64,000 nt of DNA. Source: Pseudomonas sp. v388. GTDB lineage: Bacteria > Pseudomonadota > Gammaproteobacteria > Pseudomonadales > Pseudomonadaceae. This document shows positions 17,329 to 26,448 of this stretch, one piece after another. The stretch's first letter is position 1; every line of letters begins with the position of its first letter. Position numbers and translations under genes: made by a program. The notes below the pieces were generated by a model, which saw nothing but the letters and a program-made list of their open reading frames with translations, did not search any database and was not told the origin of the DNA. The DNA is taken from assembly GCF_003935425.1 (NCBI RefSeq), contig NZ_RHQN01000006.1, forward strand, positions 248,001-312,000. Reading direction: 5' to 3'.

Positions 17329-17855
17329 CGGCCTGCCTCCGTTTCTACCTGGGTAACCTGAATCTGCGGCAGCACTTCTTCCACCGCCGCCAGAATATTG
17401 CTGTAGGCACCGCAGCGGCACAGGTTGCCGCTCATCAGTTCCTGGATCTCGGCGCGGTTGTGCGCGCGGCCTTCATTCGCAAGGCCCACCGCCGAACAGA
17501 TCTGCCCCGGCGTGCAATAGCCGCACTGGAACGCATCGTGTTTGATGAACGCCTGCTGCATCGGGTGCAGCTGTTCGCCGTCGGCCAAGCCTTCGATGGT
17601 GGTCAGTTCGGCGCCGTCGCACATGATCGCCAGCGTCAGGCAGGCATTGATGCGCTTGCCGTCGCGCAGTACGGTACAAGCGCCACACTGGCCGTGGTCG
17701 CAGCCTTTCTTGGTGCCGACCAGGTCCAGGCCGTCACGCAGCAGGTCCAGCAGCGTGGTCCAGGGTTGAACAGTCAGCTGACGCGGCTGGCCGTTGAGGG
17801 TCAGCGAGATCGCGTGACCGGCGAAATCCTTGGGGTTCGGGTTCGTTGCACTCAT
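17325..17855 (-). CDS. paoA: 2Fe-2S subunit (PaoA-like)
   Basis: A 176-residue small subunit with two [2Fe-2S] domains. The plant-type cluster is CDHGQCGACTVLRDG with a later Cys (NACLTLA); the second is FQCGYCTPGQ and LCRCGAY. Start MSATNPNPK has GTGAGG 5 bases upstream. E. coli PaoA is longer and carries a Tat signal; none is seen here, so this enzyme is probably cytoplasmic. First gene of the paoA-paoB-paoC operon. Confidence 0.85.
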   Translation of the reverse strand: MSATNPNPKDFAGHAISLTLNGQPRQLTVQPWTTLLDLLRDGLDLVGTKKGCDHGQCGACTVLRDGKRINACLTLAIMCDGAELTTIEGLADGEQLHPMQQAFIKHDAFQCGYCTPGQICSAVGLANEGRAHNRAEIQELMSGNLCRCGAYSNILAAVEEVLPQIQVTQVETEAGR

Positions 17856-18107
17856 GGAAACCTCACGGTAGGTACTCATCCAGCGCATTTATATGCGTCT
17901 TGAGGGGTACGACTTCGTGGGGTATGCAACGTTCAGCCATTCTCGATGAGCGCGAAGCTCATCCACGGGCAGCCAGCGCGGCAAGCTGCTGGTATGATGC
18001 GCGGCTTTTTCCGACCCGCGAAATACAGACGGGCTGCTCCGGCAGTCTGTGCTTTGCTGTTGGAGTCGTATCATTCACGACGCAGGCCGCGTCACGGAGA
18101 GCCAGAC

Positions 18108-19403
18108 ATGCTGGAAAGGCTGTTTCAACTCAAGGCACACAACACCAATGTGAGGACCGAAATCCTCGCGGGTTTCACCACCTTCCTGGCAATGGCCTAC
18201 ATCCTGTTCGTCAACCCGAGCATCCTCGGCGAAACCGGCATGGACAAGGGCGCGCTGTTCGTCGCCACCTGTCTGGCGGCCGCCATCGGCTCGGCGGTGA
18301 TGGGCCTGATTGCCAACTACCCGATCGCCCTGGCGCCGGGCATGGGCCTCAACGCCTTCTTTACTTACACCGTGGTCCTGCACATGGGCCACACCTGGCA
18401 GGTCGCGCTGGGTGCGGTGTTCATTTCGGCGGTGATGTTCTTCGTGCTGTCGATCTTCCGCATCCGCGAATGGATCATCAACAGCATTCCCCTGCCCCTG
18501 CGCTCGGCGATTGCCGCCGGTATCGGCCTGTTCCTGGCGCTGATCGCCCTGCATAACGCCGGAATCGTGGTCAGCAACCCGGCCACCATGATCGGCATGG
18601 GCGACCTCAAGCAGCCGGCACCGGTGCTGGCCACCCTGGGTTTCTTCCTGATCGTCGCCCTGGACAAACTCAAAGTGCGCGGCGCCGTGCTGATCGGCAT
18701 CCTGGCCGTGACCATCGTCTCGATCCTGCTGGGCTTCAGCCAGTTCGGCGGTGTCGTGTCGATGCCGCCGTCGCTGGCGCCGACCTTCCTGCAACTGGAC
18801 ATCATGGGCGCGCTGGACGTTGGCCTGGTCAGCATCATCTTCGCTTTCCTGTTCGTGGATATCTTCGATAACTCCGGCACCCTGATCGGCGTTGCCAAGC
18901 GTGCCGGATTGATGGGCAAGGACGGCCACATGCCGAAAATGGGCCGTGCGCTGATCGCCGACAGTACCGCCGCCATGGCCGGTTCCCTGCTGGGCACCTC
19001 GACCACCACCAGCTATATCGAATCTGCTGCGGGCGTGAGCGCCGGTGGCCGCACCGGCCTGACGGCCATTGTGGTGGCGGTCCTGTTCCTGCTGGCGTTG
19101 TTTTTCGCCCCCTTGGCCAGCAGCGTTCCGGCGTTCGCCACGGCGCCGGCCCTGCTGTTCGTGGCCGTGCTGATGGCATCCGGCATGGCCGAGATCGACT
19201 GGGACGACATTACCGTCGCCGCGCCAGTGGTGATCACTGCCCTGGCGATGCCGTTCACTTACTCCATCGCCAACGGCATCGCCTTCGGCTTCATTTCCTG
19301 GACCGCGATCAAGCTGCTGTCGGGCCGTGGTCGGGAGCTGAACGCCGCTTTGGTTATCCTGTCGATTCTGTTCGTCATCAAGCTGGGCTGGTTCAACGCA
19401 TGA
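18108..19403 (+). CDS. NCS2-family purine permease (AzgA/PbuG-type)
   Basis: A 431-residue, roughly 12-helix transporter. Family features: [57 protein letters not shown] and [15 protein letters not shown]. The branch containing PbuG and YgfQ takes up adenine, guanine or hypoxanthine with protons rather than uracil or xanthine. ATG 18108 has GGAGA 8 bases upstream. A TGGTATGAT extended -10 near 17989-17997 may be its promoter. No purine riboswitch aptamer could be drawn. Stop overlaps trmA by 4 bases. Confidence 0.87.
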   Translation: MLERLFQLKAHNTNVRTEILAGFTTFLAMAYILFVNPSILGETGMDKGALFVATCLAAAIGSAVMGLIANYPIALAPGMGLNAFFTYTVVLHMGHTWQVALGAVFISAVMFFVLSIFRIREWIINSIPLPLRSAIAAGIGLFLALIALHNAGIVVSNPATMIGMGDLKQPAPVLATLGFFLIVALDKLKVRGAVLIGILAVTIVSILLGFSQFGGVVSMPPSLAPTFLQLDIMGALDVGLVSIIFAFLFVDIFDNSGTLIGVAKRAGLMGKDGHMPKMGRALIADSTAAMAGSLLGTSTTTSYIESAAGVSAGGRTGLTAIVVAVLFLLALFFAPLASSVPAFATAPALLFVAVLMASGMAEIDWDDITVAAPVVITALAMPFTYSIANGIAFGFISWTAIKLLSGRGRELNAALVILSILFVIKLGWFNA

Positions 19404-20485
19404 GTGTTCCCTTCGATCCCGCGAGCTACGACCGTCAGCTCGAAGAGAAAACCAACCGTCTGCGCGAGCTGCTGGCGCCGTTCGATGCGCCGCAGCCGCA
19501 GGTATTCGATTCGCCGCGCGAGCATTACCGCTTGCGCGCAGAATTCCGCCTGTGGCGTGAGGATCAGAAACGCTATTACGCGATGTTCAATCCCGGCGAC
19601 AACCGCACCCCGATCCTGCTCGAAGGCCTGCCGATTGCCAGCGAGCGGATCAATGCGCTGATGCCGGTGCTGCGCGAGCGCTGGGAAGCCAGTGCGACGC
19701 TGAATCACAAGCTGTTTCAAGTCGACTTCCTGACCACCCTGGCCGGCGACGCAATGATCACCCTGTGTTATCACCGCCCGCTGGACGACGCCTGGCAGGC
19801 GGAAGCCGAAATCCTGGCCGCCGAGCTGAATGTCAGCCTGATCGGCCGTTCCAAGGGGCAACGGCTGGTGATCGGGCGCGATTACGTCACCGAGGAACTG
19901 GACGTCGCCGGCCGCCGTTTCAGCTATCGCCAGCCGGAAGGTGCGTTCACCCAGCCCAACGGCACGGTGAACGGCAAGATGCTGAATTGGGCATTCGAGG
20001 CACTGGGCGAGCGGCAAGACGATCTGCTGGAGCTGTATTGCGGCAACGGAAATTTCACCCTGCCGCTGGCAACCCGCGTGCGCAAGGTGCTGGCGACCGA
20101 GATCAGCAAGACGTCGGTGAATGCGGCGCTGAGCAATCTGGAAGACAACGCGGTGGATAACGTCACGCTGGTGCGTCTGTCCGCCGAGGAGCTGACCCAG
20201 GCGCTCAACGACGTGCGTCCGTTCCGTCGCCTGCAGGGCGTGGACCTCAAGAGCTACGAGTTCGGCAGTGTATTCGTCGACCCGCCGCGTGCCGGCATGG
20301 ACCCGGACACCTGCGAGCTGACCCGTCGTTTCGACCGGATTCTGTACATTTCCTGCAACCCGGAAACCCTGGCGGCCAACATCGCCCAGTTGAACGACAC
20401 CCACCGCATCGAACGCTGCGCAATGTTCGACCAGTTCCCGTACACCCACCACATGGAGTCCGGGGTGTTGCTGGTTCGACGTTGA
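19400..20485 (+). CDS. trmA: tRNA (uracil-54-C5)-methyltransferase TrmA
   Basis: A 361-residue RNA methyltransferase; E. coli TrmA is 366. SAM motif [14 protein letters not shown] near residue 212, DPPRAGMD, and the catalytic [12 protein letters not shown] near residue 317, with [11 protein letters not shown] at the end. It has no N-terminal TRAM domain, separating it from RlmC/RlmD. Makes ribothymidine at tRNA position 54. Translationally coupled to the purine permease by an ATGA overlap, an unusual partner. Confidence 0.95.
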   Translation: MSVPFDPASYDRQLEEKTNRLRELLAPFDAPQPQVFDSPREHYRLRAEFRLWREDQKRYYAMFNPGDNRTPILLEGLPIASERINALMPVLRERWEASATLNHKLFQVDFLTTLAGDAMITLCYHRPLDDAWQAEAEILAAELNVSLIGRSKGQRLVIGRDYVTEELDVAGRRFSYRQPEGAFTQPNGTVNGKMLNWAFEALGERQDDLLELYCGNGNFTLPLATRVRKVLATEISKTSVNAALSNLEDNAVDNVTLVRLSAEELTQALNDVRPFRRLQGVDLKSYEFGSVFVDPPRAGMDPDTCELTRRFDRILYISCNPETLAANIAQLNDTHRIERCAMFDQFPYTHHMESGVLLVRR

Positions 20486-20493
20486 GGTGGTCT

Positions 20494-20570
20494 TTGCCAA
20501 CAAGCTGGCTCCCACAGATTTCAAGCATCCTCGATCATTGTAGGAGCCGGCTTGCTGGCGAAGGGGCCGG
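20494..20570. repeat. Inverted pair of REP elements
   Basis: TTGCCAACAAGCTGGCTCCC at 20494-20513 faces TAGGAGCCGGCTTGCTGGCG at 20541-20560, about 30 bases apart. Same core as the other REP sites in the window. Sits after trmA. Confidence 0.75.
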
Positions 20571-20698
20571 TGCAGGCGCAGCATCAGTCCGCCAACAAGC
20601 CCCTGACACGCACAAATGTGAACTATTTAATTAGCAGCCTATCGATGCATTAAGGTATAAACGCGACCGCGTGTTCGCCGCTTCGATGGGATGCCGTC

Positions 20699-21976
20699 TT
20701 GAGTTCTGAATCCTCCGCCACGTCTTTCAAACTGTCCGCGCAGCCGGGCTTTCTCAGTTTCATCATGGCGCGTTTGCTGGCGGTGTTTGCCATGCAGATT
20801 CAGGCCGTGGTGGTGGCGTGGCAGGTCTATGACATGACCCGCGAACCCATGGCGCTGGCCTACGTCGGCCTTGCGCAGTTCGTGCCCATGCTTCTGTTGC
20901 TGATGCCCGCCGGCGACCTGATCGACCGCTTCGACCGCAAGCTGATCCTGCGCCTGAGCTGGGGCGTGCAGGCGTTGTGCGGCTTGATTCTGCTGGTGTT
21001 CTCGGCCCTGAATCTGCAAGACGTGCGCCTGATTTACGCGGCCCTGGTGCTCTACGGCGGTGCCCGCGCCTTTACCGGCCCGGCGCTGCAAAGTCTGCTG
21101 CCGCAGATCGTCCCACGGGAAAAACTCGCTTCGGCAATTGCCACCAACAGCGTGATCATGCGCTGCTCAACGGTGGCAGGCCCGCTGATTGGTGGCGGTC
21201 TGTACGCCTTGGGCGGTGCCGAACTGACCTATTCGACCTGCGTCGCCGCCTTCATCGCGGGGATCGTGCTGCTCAGCCGCGTGCCGACGCCGTTCGCCGG
21301 CAAGCCCATGGACCTCACCGACGGCGCCTGGCAGCGCTTTACCGCCGGCATCGCCTTCATTCGCTCGCGGCCGATCATTCTCGGCACCATTTCCCTGGAC
21401 CTGTTCGCCGTATTGCTCGGCGGCGTGGTGGCTCTGCTGCCGATCTACGCCCACGAAGTCCTGCACCTCGGGCCGCAAGGGCTGGGCGTGCTGCGCGCTT
21501 CGATGAGCCTGGGCGAACTGGCGGTCGGGGTGTACCTGAGCATGCGTCCGCTGGATCGCAATGTCGGCATGACCATGTTCCTGGCGGTCGGCATTTTCGG
21601 TATCGCCAACCTGGTCTTCGCCCTCTCGACACTGTTCTGGCTGTCGTGTTTGGCGCTGTTGATCGCCGGTGCTGCGGATATGGTCAGCGTGTACATTCGC
21701 TCGGCGCTGGTGCAGTTTTCCACGCCGGACAACATGCGTGGCCGGGTGAACGCGGTGAATATGCTGTTTATCGGTTCTTCCAACGAACTGGGCGAGTTCC
21801 GCGCCGGCACCAGCGCGTCGCTGATGGGCGCGATTCCTGCGGCGATCATGGGCGGCGTGTGCACGCTGGGCGTGGTCGGCGCCTGGATGGTGGGTTTCAA
21901 ATCCCTGCGCCAAGTGGATCGTTTTGCCGATGCCTCGCCGGTCGAGCCGGTCAGCCTGGACAAACGCCAAGGCTGA
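20699..21976 (+). CDS. MFS transporter, EntS-like
   Basis: A 425-residue, 12-helix MFS protein of the MFS_3/EntS branch. Signatures: FALMQIQAVVVAW-type helix 1, GDLIDRFDRKLIL in the loop after helix 2, and GARAFTGPALQSLLPQIVP. Members export enterobactin or drugs; no siderophore genes or clear Fur box are nearby, so the substrate is unknown. The only good frame start is TTG 20699; the next ATG lies inside the first helix. The ribosome site is weak. A TATAAA-like -10 sits about 45 bases upstream. Converges with araD1 across 9 bases. Confidence 0.82.
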   Translation: MSSESSATSFKLSAQPGFLSFIMARLLAVFAMQIQAVVVAWQVYDMTREPMALAYVGLAQFVPMLLLLMPAGDLIDRFDRKLILRLSWGVQALCGLILLVFSALNLQDVRLIYAALVLYGGARAFTGPALQSLLPQIVPREKLASAIATNSVIMRCSTVAGPLIGGGLYALGGAELTYSTCVAAFIAGIVLLSRVPTPFAGKPMDLTDGAWQRFTAGIAFIRSRPIILGTISLDLFAVLLGGVVALLPIYAHEVLHLGPQGLGVLRASMSLGELAVGVYLSMRPLDRNVGMTMFLAVGIFGIANLVFALSTLFWLSCLALLIAGAADMVSVYIRSALVQFSTPDNMRGRVNAVNMLFIGSSNELGEFRAGTSASLMGAIPAAIMGGVCTLGVVGAWMVGFKSLRQVDRFADASPVEPVSLDKRQG

Positions 21977-21985
21977 CCGACCGGT

Positions 21986-22981
21986 TCACAGCGCGCGGAC
22001 CTGCCCCGGCGCCAGCGGCGCGGCGCCTTCGCCGATGCCGTTTTCCAGCGGTGCACCGAACTCGTCGAGGCTGATCTGGAAACGGTCGCCGGGCCGGGCC
22101 TTTATCCCATCGGCGAATGACAGTGTGGCGGTGCCGAAGTAATGGATATGCACGTCACCCGGGTTGAGGAACTGTGCGTACTTGAAGTGGTGGTACTCCA
22201 GGTTCGCCAGGCTGTGGCACATGTTGTCCTCGCCGCTGAGGAATTCCTTTTCCCATACCACCTCACCGTCACGCAGCACCCGGCTCATACCCGACAGGTG
22301 CCGTGGCAGCTCGCCGATGCGCAGTTCCGGGCCGAACGCGCAAAAGCGCAGCTTGGAATGGGCCAGATACAGGTAATTGCGTCGTTCCATGACGTGGTCG
22401 GAAAACTCGTTGCCCAGCGCATAGCCCAGTCGATACGGCTGGCCGTCGTGACCGATGACATACAGCCCGGTCAGTTCGGGTTCCTCACCGGCATCCTCGG
22501 CGAAGTTCGGTACCGGAAAATCCGCGCCGGGCCGGACCACGATGCGGCCGTCGCCCTTGTAGAACCATTCGGGCTGCGCACCGACCTGGCCGGCCGCCGG
22601 TTTACCGCCTTCGATGCCCCATTTGAAGATGCGCATGGTGTCAGTCATGCCCGCTTCGACCTGACCTTCCTGCTGATGCATTTTGTCCCGCGCCGAGGCG
22701 CTGCCCAGATGCGTGAGGCCGGTGCCGCTGATCAGGCAATGGGCCGGGTCTTCATGGTCCAGCGGCGGCAGGACCTGTCGGTTTTCCAACAGACGGGCGT
22801 AGGACGGGCCCGGCGCGGTGCCGCGTTTCAGCACTTCGGTTTCCAGACTGTGTTGTGCGGCGATGGCCGACAAGGCCAGTTCGCGGGTGCTGGCGGTGTC
22901 GCGAACCACGTTGATGCGGTCGCCGTCGACCATTCCCACCTGACGCCGCCCGGTGTCGTTTTCAAATTGAATCAAGCGCAT
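21986..22981 (-). CDS. AraD1/GguC family FAH-fold enzyme
   Basis: A 331-residue protein of the fumarylacetoacetate hydrolase superfamily, AraD1/GguC branch. Typical blocks: MRLIQFENDTGRRQVGMV, LPPLDHEDPAHCLISGTGLTHLGSA near residue 85, RDKMHQQ, GEEPELTGLYVIG (acidic metal ligands) and EFSDHVMERRNY. Members act on 2-keto-3-deoxy sugar acids, as dehydratase or C-C hydrolase. Start has AGGAGG 6 bases before it. Last gene of the catabolic strand, 61 bases after the dehydratase; the two probably form one unit. Likely catalyses the late step giving a small keto acid. Confidence 0.82.
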   Translation of the reverse strand: MRLIQFENDTGRRQVGMVDGDRINVVRDTASTRELALSAIAAQHSLETEVLKRGTAPGPSYARLLENRQVLPPLDHEDPAHCLISGTGLTHLGSASARDKMHQQEGQVEAGMTDTMRIFKWGIEGGKPAAGQVGAQPEWFYKGDGRIVVRPGADFPVPNFAEDAGEEPELTGLYVIGHDGQPYRLGYALGNEFSDHVMERRNYLYLAHSKLRFCAFGPELRIGELPRHLSGMSRVLRDGEVVWEKEFLSGEDNMCHSLANLEYHHFKYAQFLNPGDVHIHYFGTATLSFADGIKARPGDRFQISLDEFGAPLENGIGEGAAPLAPGQVRAL

Positions 22982-23004
22982 TGCAGCCTCCTGTCCATTC
23001 CGAG

Positions 23005-23028
23005 GCGTCGCCGACATAACGGCGACGC
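23005..23028. other. Intercistronic hairpin between dehydratase and araD1
   Basis: Arms GCGTCGCCG (23005-23013) and CGGCGACGC (23020-23028) pair perfectly around ACATAA. No T tract follows on either strand, so it is more likely an mRNA-stabilising element than a terminator. Confidence 0.55.
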
Positions 23029-23042
23029 GTGGTGAGCCTTCG

Positions 23043-24218
23043 TCATTCGACGATGTTGAACTCGCTCAGGTATTCATCGGAAATTTCCAGGCCCAGCCCC
23101 GGCTTGTCGTCTTCAAGCTGGATGTAACCGTTGACCGGCTGCGGCTCGCCCTTGAACACGTAGTAGAACAGTTCGTTGCCGACCTCGACGTCGAACACCG
23201 GGAAGAATTCAGCCATCGGGGACGCGGTGGTGGACATGGTCAGGTGATAGTTGTGCATCTGCCCGGCATGGGGAATGACCGGCACCGACCAGGCTTCGGC
23301 CAGCGCGTTGATCTTGCGGGCTGCGGTGATGCCGCCGACACGGTTGGTGTCGTACTGGATGACGTCGACAGCGCGGCGCTCCAGCAGATCCTTGAAGCCA
23401 TACGAGGTGAATTCATGCTCGCCGCCGGAGATCGGCATGATGCCCATTTTTTTCAGCTCGACGTAGCCTTCGATATCGTCGGCAATGACCGGCTCTTCCA
23501 GCCAGCGCGGCTCGAATCCGGCCAGCTTGGGCAGCATTCGACGTGCATATTCCAGGGTCCAGCCCATATAGCATTCGAGCATGATGTCCACATCCGGCCC
23601 GGCCAGTTCGCGCAGCGCGCGGACTTGTTCAATGTTCTTGCGCATACCGGCCGGCCCGTCTTTCGGGCCGTAGCCGAAACGCATCTTCAGGGCGGTGAAA
23701 CCCTGATTGAGATAGCCCTGGGCCTCTTCGAGGAACAGGTCCAGATTGTCGTTGGCGTAGAGCTTGGACGCGTAGGTCCAGATTTTTTCCTTGGTGCGGC
23801 CGCCCAGCAGTTTGAACACCGGCTTGTTCACCGCTTTGCCCATGATGTCCCAGATGGCGATGTCGATGGCCGAGATGGCCGCCATGCCAATGCCCTTGCG
23901 GCCCCAGGCGTGACTCTGGCGATACATTTTCTGCCAGATGTATTCGTTGTCGAACGGGTCTTCCCCGATGGCGATGGGTGCCAGGTAGGTGTCGATGATT
24001 TCCTTGGCGACGCGGGGTGCCAGCGCGCAGTTACCGATGCCGACGATGCCGGAGTCGGTTTCCACTTCCACCACCAGCCAGCCGTGGAAACGGAACGAGC
24101 CCATGGCATCGCCACGCTCGAACAGGATATCGCTGGCATTGGTGCAAAAATGTGCCTGAGGCGGGACGACCTTGCCTTTCCACTCGAATACACGGGTACG
24201 GATCGCTTTGATTTTCAT
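23043..24218 (-). CDS. Enolase-superfamily sugar-acid dehydratase (rhamnonate dehydratase-like)
   Basis: A 391-residue mandelate racemase/muconate lactonising family protein. N-terminal capping domain, then the barrel with Lys in [10 protein letters not shown], metal ligands in [18 protein letters not shown] and ISGGEHEFT, and His in [14 protein letters not shown]. The Glu-Glu-Glu ligand set with a late His-Asp pair suits acid-sugar dehydratases. The pattern recalls L-rhamnonate dehydratase, but E. coli RhmD differs in several blocks, so the substrate is uncertain. Product would be a 2-keto-3-deoxy acid, the expected substrate of the neighbouring araD1. Start [11 protein letters not shown] is clear. 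Confidence 0.8.
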   Translation of the reverse strand: MKIKAIRTRVFEWKGKVVPPQAHFCTNASDILFERGDAMGSFRFHGWLVVEVETDSGIVGIGNCALAPRVAKEIIDTYLAPIAIGEDPFDNEYIWQKMYRQSHAWGRKGIGMAAISAIDIAIWDIMGKAVNKPVFKLLGGRTKEKIWTYASKLYANDNLDLFLEEAQGYLNQGFTALKMRFGYGPKDGPAGMRKNIEQVRALRELAGPDVDIMLECYMGWTLEYARRMLPKLAGFEPRWLEEPVIADDIEGYVELKKMGIMPISGGEHEFTSYGFKDLLERRAVDVIQYDTNRVGGITAARKINALAEAWSVPVIPHAGQMHNYHLTMSTTASPMAEFFPVFDVEVGNELFYYVFKGEPQPVNGYIQLEDDKPGLGLEISDEYLSEFNIVE

Positions 24219-24363
24219 AGGGACAGTTTCCTTGCCACTGCGTAATAGTGCCGATGGGAACCTGCGGGGAGCAGGACGGCTTCTTGTAGTTGTCGGTCGA
24301 TAGCCAGGCCGCAGCCGGGCTACCGATGGCTCGACTTTAGCCAGCACGCCGGTTGGGCGGCTA

Positions 24364-24386
24364 ATCACTTCTGCGTATCCAGTGAT
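24364..24386. promoter_or_regulatory. Candidate operator upstream of the dehydratase
   Basis: Inverted repeat ATCACT (24364-24369) and AGTGAT (24381-24386) with an 11-base spacer, inside the 272-base gap between pdxA and the dehydratase. It does not match the ATAAC-N5-GYTAT boxes at 27912 and 27979. The gap is long for one operon, suggesting a second promoter. Confidence 0.35.
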
Positions 24387-24490
24387 AGCCGCAGGTGATC
24401 GGTTGAAAGCCGTGCCGCGTTAATGGGTTATCGGATTGCCATTGCGTGGGAGCGCCGCCCGGTCCGTTCCCGCAGTGAAGGACGGGGTGG

Positions 24491-25495
24491 TCAGTAACCG
24501 CCGCGCCCCATCCGACAGGCGATTTCGAAGGCCTGGCGGATCGCTCCGACGTTGGCCTTGCCTTGCCCGGCGATGTCGAACGCGGTGCCGTGGGCCGGGG
24601 TGGTGATGGGAATCGGCAGGCCGCCCTGGACCGTGACGCCACGGGAGAAGCCCATCAACTTGATCGCGATCTGGCCCTGGTCGTGGTACATGGTGACCAC
24701 CGCGTCGAACGCACTGGCATCGCCCTGCACTTTGAGAAAGATCGTGTCGCCCGGATACGGTCCTTCGGCGGCGATCCCCTGGGCCTGCGCGGTCTTGACG
24801 GCCGGGCCGATGATGTCCAGCTCTTCGCGGCCGAACGAGCCGTTGTCGCCGTTGTGTGGGTTCAGGCCGCAGACGCCGACGCGCGGCCGCTCCAGGCCGT
24901 TGCGCTTGAGCGCGGTGTCGATCAGCTCGATGGCCTGCACCACCCGGTCATGGCTGATCATCGCCGGTACCGCTGACAACGCCACATGCGAAGTCACCCG
25001 CGAGGTCCACAGGTTGTCCATCACGTTGAATTCACAGAACGGCCCGTCGAAGCCCAGCAGCTCGGCAAACCAGTGCAGCTCATCGTTGTGGGCCATGCCG
25101 GCCATGTGCAGGGACGTCTTGTTCAGCGGCCCGAACAGCACCGCATCGGTGTTGCCGGCGGCGGTGGATTCAACCGCCAGCTTGAGCGTATCCAGGCAGT
25201 AGCGCCCGCCCGCGACACTGGCTTCGCTGCGGGCAAACTCGCCATGGGTATCACCCCGGAAGTCAAAGAACAGCGGCACGTCGTCGGTGAACTCCAGCCG
25301 GTCGAGGGCTTCCACGCGACGGTAGGGAAATTCCAGACCGGCGATGTCCATGCCGCGCCGCATCTCGCCTTCATCGGCAATCAGGATCACCTGCGCCTGG
25401 CTGCGCACCTGCGCATCGCTCAGCAGGCGTGCGATCAATTCCGGGCCGATGCCCGCCGGGTCACCCAGCACCATCGCGATTCGGGTCTTGTTCAT
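24491..25495 (-). CDS. pdxA2: PdxA2-type NAD-dependent dehydrogenase
   Basis: A 334-residue PdxA-family protein. Motifs: MVLGDPAGIGPE at the N-terminus and the three metal-binding His in GMAHNDELHWFAE, GLNPHNGDNGSFG and MYHDQGQIAIK. True PdxA acts in pyridoxal phosphate synthesis, usually beside ksgA/surA; here the gene sits among catabolic genes, so it is a PdxA2/TphB-like paralog. PdxA2 in D-threonate use needs a DUF1537 kinase (DtnK), but none is present. It may oxidise an unphosphorylated hydroxy acid. Start overlaps the lactonase stop by 4 bases. Confidence 0.83.
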   Translation of the reverse strand: MNKTRIAMVLGDPAGIGPELIARLLSDAQVRSQAQVILIADEGEMRRGMDIAGLEFPYRRVEALDRLEFTDDVPLFFDFRGDTHGEFARSEASVAGGRYCLDTLKLAVESTAAGNTDAVLFGPLNKTSLHMAGMAHNDELHWFAELLGFDGPFCEFNVMDNLWTSRVTSHVALSAVPAMISHDRVVQAIELIDTALKRNGLERPRVGVCGLNPHNGDNGSFGREELDIIGPAVKTAQAQGIAAEGPYPGDTIFLKVQGDASAFDAVVTMYHDQGQIAIKLMGFSRGVTVQGGLPIPITTPAHGTAFDIAGQGKANVGAIRQAFEIACRMGRGGY

Positions 25496-26448
25496 GCTCG
25501 ATTCCTCATGTGGTCAGGCCACGTCTGGTCGGTGGCTGGAGATTCGCAACGGTAGATGCGTCGCGCGTTGCTGTAGAACAGGCGCTCCTGATCGGCGGGG
25601 GGCAGATCACGAACGATGGATTTGAAGCCGCTGTAGATGTCGTCGAACGAACCGCACAGGCTGTCGACCGGAAAATTGCTGGCAAACATCGCCCGCTCGC
25701 TGCCGTACATGGCGATGATTTCCTGCACGATCCAGGCGTTGTCCTGTGCGCGCCAGGGTTTGCCGCGCTGGCCGAGACCGGAAATTTTCACCGCCACGTT
25801 GGGTTGCTCGGCCAGCTGCACCATTGCCGCATGCCAACCGGCCAGGCCTTGCTCACTGCGGTCGGACGGCAGGCCGGCGTGGTTGAGGATCAAGGTGGTT
25901 TCCGGAAAATCCCGCGCCAGGCGCCCGGCTTCGTCCAGATTCCACCAGGGTGTCTGCAGGTCGAAGTGCAGACCCAGCCCGTGCAGTGCGGCGTAGCTGC
26001 GGCGCCAGTGTTCGTCGCTCATCAGGCTGGTCACTTCACCAACCTGCTGCGGCGACGCGGGGCCGCCGGGCTTGTGACGCACGCTGCGCACCGCGCTGAA
26101 CGCCGCCTGTTCGGTCAGCACCGCCACGGCATCGGGATGGTCTAGCCAGGCCTGGGCGACCATGGCGTTGGGTACGCCGTAGCGCGCCGCAAGCTGCTCG
26201 ACAAAGCGGCTTTCGCCTATCGGATCGCGCGGGTCCCACTCGGTTTCCACGTAGACGGTCTGCATCACCCGATGCGCACCGACGTCGGCGAAATAGTCCG
26301 GCGGCAAGTACCGACGCTTGATCGCCGAGTAATCGCCGTAGCGAAACGCAATGTTCGCTTCAGGTGCCAGCCAGGGATGGTAATTGGTCTGCGGGTCCCA
26401 GAAATGGTGATGGGCGTCCACAATCGGGCCGTTCCAGAGTTCAGACAT
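25492..26448 (-). CDS. COG3618 amidohydrolase-fold lactonase
   Basis: A 318-residue TIM-barrel metal-dependent hydrolase. It starts with IVDAHHHFWDP (the HxH metal site), has LILNHAGLP near residue 195, WKISGLG-type VAVKISGLG, and ends ERAMFASNFPVDSL, where Asp is expected as metal ligand. The family opens lactones such as L-rhamnono- and L-fucono-lactone or acts on 2-pyrone-type rings. It would supply the sugar acid to the dehydratase. Its start overlaps the MFS stop by 8 bases. Confidence 0.82.
   Translation of the reverse strand: MSELWNGPIVDAHHHFWDPQTNYHPWLAPEANIAFRYGDYSAIKRRYLPPDYFADVGAHRVMQTVYVETEWDPRDPIGESRFVEQLAARYGVPNAMVAQAWLDHPDAVAVLTEQAAFSAVRSVRHKPGGPASPQQVGEVTSLMSDEHWRRSYAALHGLGLHFDLQTPWWNLDEAGRLARDFPETTLILNHAGLPSDRSEQGLAGWHAAMVQLAEQPNVAVKISGLGQRGKPWRAQDNAWIVQEIIAMYGSERAMFASNFPVDSLCGSFDDIYSGFKSIVRDLPPADQERLFYSNARRIYRCESPATDQTWPDHMRNRA

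Noticed and set aside
17856-18107. Purine riboswitch before the purine permease
   Set aside because: No paired P1-P2-P3 core could be drawn; only a possible -10 seen.
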